Shown: piece after piece, positions 1 through 5,756 of the stretch
How positions within the stretch are numbered: the stretch's first letter is position 1
Layout of the letters: every line of letters begins with the position of its first letter
Source of the DNA: Collinsella sp.
GTDB taxonomy: Bacteria; Actinomycetota; Coriobacteriia; Coriobacteriales; Coriobacteriaceae
Length of the DNA stretch: 21,254 nucleotides
Direction: 5' to 3'
Assembly (NCBI GenBank): GCA_019414265.1
Contig: DXMJ01000031.1
Coordinates: forward strand, 1 to 21,254
Made by a program: the position numbers and the translations under genes
Notes under the pieces: model-generated
Database searches by the model: none
What the model saw: the letters and a program-made list of their open reading frames with translations, nothing else
What the model was told of the DNA's origin: nothing

Positions 1-7
1 CTCGCAT

Positions 8-46
8 AAAAAGCCTCCCATTTCTCATGTCCAGGAAATGGGAGGC
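8..46 (-). terminator. Rho-independent terminator, minus strand
   Basis: A perfect 12-bp inverted repeat (GCCTCCCATTTC at 13-24, its complement at 35-46) with a 10-nt loop. On the minus strand the stem is followed directly by five T (complement of 8-12). It would end transcription coming from the ATPase gene at 419-1780 after a roughly 370-nt untranslated tail, or from another minus-strand unit not seen here. Confidence 0.8.
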
Positions 47-164
47 AGTTCACACTACGTGCGGCGGGGGTTCTTTCGTCCTGCGGAGTGTCCGCGAAGG
101 TTAGCCCTCAGATCCTGCTACGACTACGTCCTCGGATTGTGGGGCTGAATGAAGGACGTGGCTG

Positions 165-410
165 TGGGGGTGCCTTGTCCCGGTCGCTGTTTCGCGGCGT
201 GGCCGCGAAACCACGCGCCACTTTGGGCATGGAGGGCTAGCTGATTGTGGCCTTCTGCTGCCCCAGTGCTGTTTCGCGCTTTGCGCGAAACATCGCAGCA
301 CTTTGGGCATAGTGGGGGAGTTGGTTGTCGCTGCCTTCTATCCCCTTGCTGTTTCGCGCCTTTGGCGCGAAAGGCGCAGTACTTTGGGCGTGGGGGCTGG
401 CTTGCGGACT
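165..410. repeat. Three tandem ~81-bp units, each with a TTTCGCG palindrome
   Basis: Three imperfect tandem copies of a unit of about 81 bp. Each holds a strong hairpin: stems 189-198/202-211 (10 bp), 271-279/283-291 (9 bp) and 352-360/364-372 (9 bp), each with a 3-nt loop. Each is followed by a conserved ACTTTGGGC box. Hairpin starts are about 81 bp apart. The array lies between the stop codon of the minus-strand ATPase gene and the terminator at 8-46, so its transcript would carry three hairpins in its 3' tail. ORFs running through it are read from the repeat and are not considered genes. Family unknown; it resembles REP/BIME-type intergenic palindromes. Confidence 0.75.
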
Positions 411-418
411 CAGATGAC

Positions 419-1780
419 CTAGAGAGATATGGGTGCAAACGAGAAATCGTTGTTGGGGTCGTCCTTTTCCATAAACTCATCGAGACAGAATGTCATATAG
501 ATTGGAACGTAAAGGATCTTGCCCTCTTTGCAAAGGTTTTCGTGGCTCAGCACAACGGCCTCGGGAATTTTGTACTCGCCCACACTCATCAAACGGTCGA
601 GGGCTGCATGTGCTCGAACTTTCTTGCCCGATTTGACTTCGATTGGGACAACATGCCCGCGGGCACCTTCGATTACAAAGTCGACTTCACCGACCTCACG
701 CGTTTGGTAGTACCACGTATCTGCTCCGAGGGCAACGAGTTCCTGTGCGACCACGTTCTCATAGAGGCCGCCGAGGTTGGGGGTTTTCATGTCAAGGTAG
801 ACGGCGCGTGCCGTGCTGCCGGGATACCGCGATGCGAGCATACCTGTATCGGACTCGTATAGTTTAAAGGCCGTCGTTTTCTCCGTCCTCTTGAGAGGAC
901 TTCGTGCCTCCGTCACCTGGGGGACCATCAATCCAACGCCTGCGTTCACCAGCCATAGGAAATCCTGCTCGTATTTTTGAAGACGAGCTCCCTCGCCTAG
1001 AGACGAGACGATAAAGCGATGGGACTCCGCCTCAAGCTGAACGGGAATTTGCTCGAAAATGGAGCGAACGTTAAACGCTCGAGTCGATGCATATTTAGAG
1101 ATATCGCTTTTGTACTGATCGACTAGCTGAATTTGAAGCTCACGCGTTCTCACGAGCGAATAGCCCGAATCGATATAGTTCTGAACGACCTCCGGCATGC
1201 CGCCGCAAACGATATAGGCTCTAAAGTTTTTGAGCATCGCCTCATGAATATAGTTTTCGACGGGACGTCTCTCGACAAGGCGGCTGCGAATATCTGCAAG
1301 CACATTTTCGCTGACGCTGTTTGCCCAACAAAACTCTTCAAAATCCATCGGCCGCATAACAATGTGCTCGACATACCCTACCGGAAAAGAAGAGATCCCC
1401 TTAAACTCAGTCCCAAGCATAGACCCCGAGAAGACATAGCTAAAGCGTCCGTCCTCGACCAGCGCCTTCATAAGTGTAACGATCTGCGGATACTCCTGAA
1501 TCTCATCGACGAAGATAAGCGTGTCTCCTTCAACAAGCGGTGCATTCGCAAGAAGGGCCACACGGTTGATGAAGTCAATGGAGTTCTTAGCGCCAACAAG
1601 TACGTCTCTTGCCTCGGCATCAAGTAGCAGATTGACCTCATAATACGAAGCGTAGTTGCTCTTTCCAAACGCGCGAATCGCATAGCTCTTGCCAATCTGA
1701 CGCGCACCGGTAACAAGCAGGGCCTTATGGGAGTTATTCTTCCAGCTCAAAAGCCTATCAGTGACCTTGCGGCGTAGCAT
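419..1780 (-). CDS. AAA-type ATPase with C-terminal DUF4143 domain
   Basis: A 453-residue protein of the AAA_14/DUF4143 ATPase family, common in gut bacteria and archaea and without a settled function. Walker A is GARQIGKS at residues 25-32 and Walker B is LIFVDE at 88-93. The C-terminal DUF4143 region carries a PD-(D/E)XK-nuclease-like signature: GEVDF with Asp367, then IEVKSGK with Glu381 and Lys383. Length is normal for the family and no frame break is seen. The ATG at 1780 has GAGGTG a few bases upstream. It is a single gene on the minus strand, with 34-bp direct repeats just upstream (1797-1881) and the hairpin array downstream. Cytoplasmic; ATP binding is well supported, nuclease activity only suggested by the motif. 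Family members are often repeated in genomes and have been proposed to be mobile or defence-related; nothing here decides that. Confidence 0.9.
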   Translation of the reverse strand: MLRRKVTDRLLSWKNNSHKALLVTGARQIGKSYAIRAFGKSNYASYYEVNLLLDAEARDVLVGAKNSIDFINRVALLANAPLVEGDTLIFVDEIQEYPQIVTLMKALVEDGRFSYVFSGSMLGTEFKGISSFPVGYVEHIVMRPMDFEEFCWANSVSENVLADIRSRLVERRPVENYIHEAMLKNFRAYIVCGGMPEVVQNYIDSGYSLVRTRELQIQLVDQYKSDISKYASTRAFNVRSIFEQIPVQLEAESHRFIVSSLGEGARLQKYEQDFLWLVNAGVGLMVPQVTEARSPLKRTEKTTAFKLYESDTGMLASRYPGSTARAVYLDMKTPNLGGLYENVVAQELVALGADTWYYQTREVGEVDFVIEGARGHVVPIEVKSGKKVRAHAALDRLMSVGEYKIPEAVVLSHENLCKEGKILYVPIYMTFCLDEFMEKDDPNNDFSFAPISL

Positions 1781-1796
1781 TAAAACACCTCATTGA

Positions 1797-1881
1797 CAAA
1801 AATTGGCAAATAGATTTGCCCCTAATCATACAAAAATTGACAAATAGATTTGACCCAAATCATACAAAAATTGGCAAATAG
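1797..1881. repeat. 34-bp direct repeats upstream of the ATPase gene
   Basis: Units begin at 1797, 1831 and 1865, each starting CAAAAATTGRCAAATAG. The first two are complete and run on through ATTTG to CATA; the third is cut after 17 bp. Units 1 and 2 contain the 12-bp inverted repeat CAAATAGATTTG (1807-1818 and 1841-1852). In unit 1 this extends by one more base pair on each side. The array sits 17-101 bp upstream of the ATPase start, where a promoter and operator should be, and is far more A+T-rich than the genes around it. Confidence 0.8.
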
Positions 1882-1887
1882 CAAAGC

Positions 1888-2100
1888 TCACTTAGGCCTC
1901 AAAGCCAGCGAACCAGCACGGTACTTTGCGAAAAGGCTGGCGGCGCCGTTGTTGAGGGTGGCCAGGTTGACAGTGGCGCCGTTAGCGTTCTCGGCTGCTT
2001 GGGCGCGCAGGAGCGAAAGGGCGTCGGCAGCGTTCATGCAGAAGCCGACGGTAAAGTTCCATACTGCGAACTCGCAGTCGCTTGCCGCGGGGTGAAGCAC
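1888..2100 (-). CDS. Small hypothetical protein, 70 aa
   Basis: Minus-strand ORF starting with GTG at 2100, preceded by AAGGGA about nine bases upstream and by an in-frame TAG three codons before the start. About three quarters of its codons end in G or C, as in neighbouring genes. That supports real coding, or a recently degraded coding remnant, over the overlapping plus-strand ORF at 1850-2095. The product has no membrane segment and no motif that I recognise. It ends just before the 34-bp repeats upstream of the ATPase gene, on the same strand. It could be the tail of a lost longer gene. Function not assigned. Confidence 0.4.
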   Translation of the reverse strand: MLHPAASDCEFAVWNFTVGFCMNAADALSLLRAQAAENANGATVNLATLNNGAASLFAKYRAGSLALRPK

Positions 2101-2472
2101 GATCGGCTATCCCTTATGTTGGATGAAAAGCCCCATGTTTTTGCAGGGGTGCATACTCGTCAAATTAATGTATAGAATCGCGTATAGTGCGAGTAAGATA
2201 TTGCGCTGTCCGTTTTGTGTTTAGCAAAGATATAGTTTGCATAATCTGGTCTAATCCCTGCTCTATTTAAATAAAGTTGCACGTAAATGGCGTAGATATG
2301 CCTGAACTGGGCTTCTTTACGCTGAGCGGGTAAAATCGACCGTTCGCCGCTTAGGTATTTTCAAAATGAATAAAATGAGCGATAAAGAGAATATAAACCT
2401 TAATAAACTCGCGTATCGCACGGACGCGGGTTATTAATGGGTTGTAGGCCTTTTACAGAAAGGATTCCAGCA
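2101..2472 (+). promoter_or_regulatory. A+T-rich intergenic control region of arcC copy 1
   Basis: About 370 bp without a credible gene and clearly richer in A+T than its flanks. Near its end is an imperfect inverted repeat: TTAATAAACTCGCG at 2400-2413 against CGCGGGTTATTAA at 2425-2437, with one bulged base and an 11-nt loop, 36 bp before the arcC start. The ribosome binding site AAAGGA is at 2459-2464. Several TATAAA/TATAGT-like hexamers occur, but no -35/-10 pair stands out enough to name. No clear ArgR box was found; TGAATAAAATGA near 2367 matches only one half. Confidence 0.4.
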
Positions 2473-3435
2473 ATGTCTAAGCCTCTTGGCAAGCCCGATC
2501 GTATTGTCGTCGCCCTCGGCGGCAACGCCCTCGGCAACAACCCCGTCGAGCAAATCGAGGCCGTGAGCAACACCGCCCACGCCCTCCTCGGTCTTATCGA
2601 GCAGGGCAACGAGATCATCATCACCCACGGCAACGGCCCGCAGGTCGGCATGATCCAGAACGCCTTCGCCGCTGCCCACGACGCCATCGGCACCCCCGAG
2701 ATGCCGCTGCCCGAGTGCGGCGCCATGTCCCAGGGCTACATCGGCTACCACCTGCAGCAGGGCATCGGCCGCGAGATGCACAAGCGCTATAAGCGTTGGC
2801 ACGCCGCCACCGTCGTCACCCAGATCGAGTGCGATCCCGACGATCCCGCGTTCAAGAACCCGACTAAGCCGATCGGCCCCTTCTACACCGAGGAGCAGGC
2901 CAAGGAGTTCATGGCCGAGGACCCCTCCAAGGTCTTCGTCGAGGATTCCGGCCGCGGCTGGCGTCGCGTCGTCGCTTCCCCCGATCCCAAGAAGATCGTC
3001 GAGGCCGACTCCATCCTCAACCTGCTCGACAACGAGTTCATCGTCATCGCCTGCGGCGGCGGCGGCATCCCCGTCGTCCGCGACTACGAGAACAAGGGCT
3101 GCTACAAGGGCGTTCCCGCCGTCATCGACAAGGACCTGGGCGGCGAGCTGCTGGCCGAGGACTGCGACGCCGACGTCCTGTTCCTGCTGACCGCCGTCGA
3201 GCATGTCGCCATCAACTTCGGCAAGCCCAACCAGGAGGAGCTCGAGGACCTCACCGCCGACGAGGCCGAGCGCCTGGCCGACGAGGGCCAGTTCGGCAAG
3301 GGTTCCATGGAGCCCAAGGTCCGCGCCGCCATCAAGTTCGCCCGTTCCCGCAAGGGCCGCACCTGCATCATCGGCGCCCTGGACAAGGCCGCCGAGACCA
3401 TGGCCGGCCTCTCCGGTACCCGCATCCACGAGTAG
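2473..3435 (+). CDS. arcC: Carbamate kinase, copy 1
   Basis: A 320-residue carbamate kinase that transfers phosphate from carbamoyl phosphate to ADP, the ATP-forming last step of the arginine deiminase pathway; cytoplasmic. Amino-acid-kinase signatures: VVALGGNALG (residues 12-21), THGNGPQVGM (51-60), GRGWRRVVASPDP (160-172), VIACGGGGIPVV (191-202) and VIDKDLGGELLAED (217-230). The start is set at the ATG preceded by AAAGGA (2459-2464); an in-frame ATG at 2437 lies inside an inverted repeat and lacks such a site. The protein equals that of the copy at 9598-10560 except residue 5 (Leu here, Tyr there). Unlike that copy, this one stands alone with its own upstream region and terminator. Codons are strongly C/G-ending, as in highly expressed genes. 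Confidence 0.95.
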   Translation: MSKPLGKPDRIVVALGGNALGNNPVEQIEAVSNTAHALLGLIEQGNEIIITHGNGPQVGMIQNAFAAAHDAIGTPEMPLPECGAMSQGYIGYHLQQGIGREMHKRYKRWHAATVVTQIECDPDDPAFKNPTKPIGPFYTEEQAKEFMAEDPSKVFVEDSGRGWRRVVASPDPKKIVEADSILNLLDNEFIVIACGGGGIPVVRDYENKGCYKGVPAVIDKDLGGELLAEDCDADVLFLLTAVEHVAINFGKPNQEELEDLTADEAERLADEGQFGKGSMEPKVRAAIKFARSRKGRTCIIGALDKAAETMAGLSGTRIHE

Positions 3436-3536
3436 TCTCTACTCTGTTGCATCTCTCGTGGGCGCCAGGCAAGACGCCCACAGACTAGCCTCTCTTCATG
3501 AGCCCCGCGGTCCGCTCCGGCTGCGGGGCTTTTGCT
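2491..3536 (+). repeat. Large direct repeat, left copy (arcC plus terminator)
   Basis: From codon 7 of arcC to just past its terminator this 1046-bp segment matches 9616-10661 at a constant offset of 7125 bp. By eye there are only two substitutions (3509 G vs A, 3520 G vs T), both in the terminator hairpin. The first 18 bases of the two genes encode nearly the same peptide with different codons, and the flanks outside the repeat are unrelated. Confidence 0.95.
3501..3534 (+). terminator. Rho-independent terminator after arcC copy 1
   Basis: AGCCCCGC (3501-3508) pairs with GCGGGGCT (3523-3530), extended by a G-T wobble and one more G-C pair, followed by TTTT. It lies 65 bp after the arcC stop. 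The regulator gene at 3577-4227 converges on it from the other strand, but the minus strand lacks a T-run after this stem. Confidence 0.85.
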
Positions 3537-3576
3537 GTTTGAGATGTGTGCAGGGGGTAAACAAGAGCAAATTTGG

Positions 3577-4227
3577 TTAGATGCTCAGATCATGGGATGC
3601 CTGAAACCAGACGATGACTCCCAGAATCCTAATTCGGCGTTTGTCCAGCACGATATCCGGTTCCGCTGTGCGATAGGAGTGGGATGAGAGCATCACGGTG
3701 TTTGTGCCGGTGCTATAACGCCGTATGACGATTCTCGAATTATCGGCCAAAGCGAGGACGGAGCATCCGTTCCAGGGTTTCAGACTGGGATCCACGAGGA
3801 GATGAGATCCAATCGGATAGCATTTGGACATGGCGGACGTATCCATTTGAACAAAGAAGCACCCGCGATGTTTCTTGAATACGGATGAGGGAAGCGCGGT
3901 TGTTCCGGTTTGTTTAAGTCCCGTTCTGCCTCCATTCATCTGGATTTTAAATACATCGCAAAGGGAATCAGTAGTAACTTCTCTGGATTCCCCCTTTCGC
4001 TCCTCGTGGTCGAGCTTTGCGGCAAGCCCTGCGGTTTCAGATGTGAGGTCGTCGAGCTGCAGGTTAAATTTCGATACTATCTTGAATAACGTTGAGCGGC
4101 GGATTGCATAGCGGTCCTTTTCCCAGCGGCATACCGTTTCTTTGGAGACGCCGATGAGTGCTGCGAACTCCTCCTGCGTTAGCTGGTCGCGCTTGCGAAG
4201 CGCCTTTATGTTTTGACCCGTTCCCAT
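3577..4227 (-). CDS. XRE-family regulator with S24 (LexA/CI-like) C-terminal domain
   Basis: A 216-residue DNA-binding regulator. The N-terminal helix-turn-helix of the XRE/Cro type spans about residues 5-60 (LTQEEFAALIGVSKETVCRW). The C-terminal part (about 105-210) looks like the S24 domain of LexA and phage CI repressors, with GCFFVQMDTSAMSKCYPIGS leading into a LLVDP strand. Ser131 is a possible nucleophile, but the strand that normally bears the catalytic Lys reads IVIRRY, with Arg169/Arg170, so self-cleavage is doubtful. The start chosen (ATG at 4227) is 1 nt from the TAA of the deiminase paralogue and has no good ribosome site of its own, suggesting translational coupling; the ORF open further upstream would overlap that gene. 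It probably controls the adjacent arginine genes. The operator is unknown; palindromes at 5586-5638 are candidates. Confidence 0.85.
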   Translation of the reverse strand: MGTGQNIKALRKRDQLTQEEFAALIGVSKETVCRWEKDRYAIRRSTLFKIVSKFNLQLDDLTSETAGLAAKLDHEERKGESREVTTDSLCDVFKIQMNGGRTGLKQTGTTALPSSVFKKHRGCFFVQMDTSAMSKCYPIGSHLLVDPSLKPWNGCSVLALADNSRIVIRRYSTGTNTVMLSSHSYRTAEPDIVLDKRRIRILGVIVWFQASHDLSI

Positions 4228-4228
4228 G

Positions 4229-5479
4229 TTATGAAGTGCGGACGAGGGGAAGGCAGAGGCAGTTGGGACCGCCAAAGCCGTTTGTCAGCTCGAAGATAGA
4301 GATGGGGACAAGTTCAATACCTGCCTGCTCCAGTGCTTTGTTGGTTTCGGCGTTTTCTTCGTATACGCAGACCTTGCCGGGCTCCAAACAAAGGGTGCTT
4401 GTGGCATTGTTGGACCTTTCGACCTCTGCTGCACCGGGATTTGAGCCACCGCAAAGGATAAATTGCAACGAACTTGAACCTAGGGCTAATCGCAACGCTT
4501 CTTTCAGTCCGCCTTCGACATGGCGTGCCCGGGTTGTCCCTTCCGATCTGCCCCGTGTGATGCGGTAGACCCGCGCTTGGTCGAGAAGTTCACGGGCAAC
4601 GAGGAATGTCTCGTAGCCAACGCGAGTGAAATATGTGTCGAGATGAATGCAGAGGTCATCGTAGGGGACCTGAATGGCCCATACGGACTCAATAGTCGAG
4701 TTCTCATCCCAGAGCAAGTTATTTGCCAGGGTGTCTATCGCCGCCGGCTCGGTTCGCTGGGAGATTCCAATGGCTACGTTTTCGCTGTTGAGGTTGTGCA
4801 GGTCGCCGCCTTCAATGTGGAAAGTCGATTCATGCTTGAAGAACTGGGGAGTCTCGCGGAAATCCGGGTGATACGTAAAAATCGTTTTATAGGCGATAAC
4901 CTCACGGTTGCGCTCTGGCCAGTACATATGGTTGAGCGTGACGCCTTCGCCGATGACGCTTGCCGGATCGCGAGTGAACCACATGGTGTTAAGGGGGCTT
5001 ACGAGAAGGTCGTCGGGCGAGTATGCATCTCCCGTCAGTTTTGCGAGGCTGAATACTTCCTTATCCGTATCGAAGACCTGGGAGTAGCGGATGCCATTGA
5101 CCGCTGCTTGAGCCAGGGCACGGGAGTCTTCGATGCGTTCGAGATACTCGCGAATGGCAGATTCGAGCTCAATGCCCCGAGCGCCACATTCTAAAACGTA
5201 GCTATCGATAAAAGAGCGACGCGCCTGCTCTGTCGCATCAAGGGCTTCGGTAAGAAGGTTTTCGAGATAGAGAATCTCTACCCCTTCGTGCTCGAGCATT
5301 GCCGAGTAAGCATGATGCTCCCTAAGAGCCTTTTCAAGATCGAATGAGCTGCTAGACGGGCGTAGCGTAAAGACTTGATTGAACTGCCCGTCGGGGTAAT
5401 TGCGCGTTTCGGAGCCGGGGCAGTGCAGGAGGGCCTTTTTTAGCTTTCCTATTTCGTTTTGAACATGTAGTGCGGACAT
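4229..5479 (-). CDS. Divergent arginine deiminase-family protein (second ArcA paralogue)
   Basis: A 416-residue protein of the arginine deiminase (guanidino-modifying) family. The catalytic set is present by position: Asp171 in FTRDP, Glu223 in HIEGGD, His279 and Asp281 in HLDT, and Cys407 in GGPNCLCLP. Two neighbouring positions differ from ordinary ArcA: the RGRGGPRC loop before the catalytic Cys reads NGFGGPNC (Phe402 for Arg, Asn406 for Arg). The N-terminal loop that is usually LFDD reads FTLRPSSSS. The substrate may therefore be altered, or the protein may bind rather than hydrolyse. The start is the ATG at 5479 with GAGG four bases upstream; an in-frame ATG at 5527 lacks one. Divergent from the arcD-arcA-arcB-arcC operon and followed at 1 nt by the XRE/S24 regulator. 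Its base composition is visibly less G+C-rich than arcC. Family certain; activity uncertain. Confidence 0.85.
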   Translation of the reverse strand: MSALHVQNEIGKLKKALLHCPGSETRNYPDGQFNQVFTLRPSSSSFDLEKALREHHAYSAMLEHEGVEILYLENLLTEALDATEQARRSFIDSYVLECGARGIELESAIREYLERIEDSRALAQAAVNGIRYSQVFDTDKEVFSLAKLTGDAYSPDDLLVSPLNTMWFTRDPASVIGEGVTLNHMYWPERNREVIAYKTIFTYHPDFRETPQFFKHESTFHIEGGDLHNLNSENVAIGISQRTEPAAIDTLANNLLWDENSTIESVWAIQVPYDDLCIHLDTYFTRVGYETFLVARELLDQARVYRITRGRSEGTTRARHVEGGLKEALRLALGSSSLQFILCGGSNPGAAEVERSNNATSTLCLEPGKVCVYEENAETNKALEQAGIELVPISIFELTNGFGGPNCLCLPLVRTS

Positions 5480-5585
5480 ATGACCTCGCTTTGGCGATGA
5501 GTATTTATTGCTTCCATAGTGGCACATTACGAGATCGTTTCAATTTACATCATATCTGTCACAGGCGAATGGCACGAGCCGAGCT

Positions 5586-5612
5586 GCTAATTGATGTTAA
5601 ACATCAATTAGC
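5586..5612. promoter_or_regulatory. Perfect 27-bp palindrome, likely operator
   Basis: GCTAATTGATGTT (5586-5598) and its exact complement (5600-5612) flank one central A. It lies between the divergent deiminase paralogue (start 5479) and the arcD-like gene (start 5757). There is no T-run, so a terminator is unlikely. The 19-bp core ATTGATG-N5-CATCAAT recurs in weaker form at 5620-5638. Best read as a dimer-binding operator; the TTGAT/ATCAA halves are 7 nt apart, which is wrong for FNR (4 nt). Confidence 0.65.
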
Positions 5613-5619
5613 AAAGTAA

Positions 5620-5638
5620 ATTGACGAATTACATCAAT
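5620..5638. promoter_or_regulatory. Second operator-like site, 30 bp from the first
   Basis: ATTGACGAATTACATCAAT has the same 19-bp frame as the core of the palindrome at 5590-5608. It keeps ATTGA at the left edge and ACATCAAT at the right. The 30-bp spacing is close to three helical turns, so two dimers could bind one DNA face. A further right-half match (TACATCA) is at 5546-5552. Confidence 0.45.
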
Positions 5639-5756
5639 CTAAAGGCCGTTTACGGGCCGATGGCTTTCGTTGACGGGCGATGGGACGTAAGGAGGTTTTG
5701 TGCGATGACACAATGGCTTTGCCGGCAACGAAAAACCCCTGAATTAAGGAGGAGAG

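Noticed and set aside
165..410. CRISPR array
   Set aside because: Whole ~81-bp units are similar, so there are no unique spacers between short identical repeats, and no cas gene is nearby.
245..862. 205-residue plus-strand ORF overlapping the ATPase end and the 81-bp repeats
   Set aside because: Starts inside the repeat array, lacks a ribosome site and runs antisense to the DUF4143 coding region.
2360..2385. ArgR (ARG) box before arcC copy 1
   Set aside because: Only one half (TGAAT) fits; the partner half is not present at the right spacing.
2434..3429. 331-residue ORF antisense to arcC (and the same at 9571-10554)
   Set aside because: A Gly/Ala/Leu/Asp/Val-rich shadow of a gene with C/G-ending codons; arcC itself has clear family motifs.
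5586..5612. FNR box in the arc control region
   Set aside because: FNR needs TTGAT-N4-ATCAA; here the halves are separated by seven bases.
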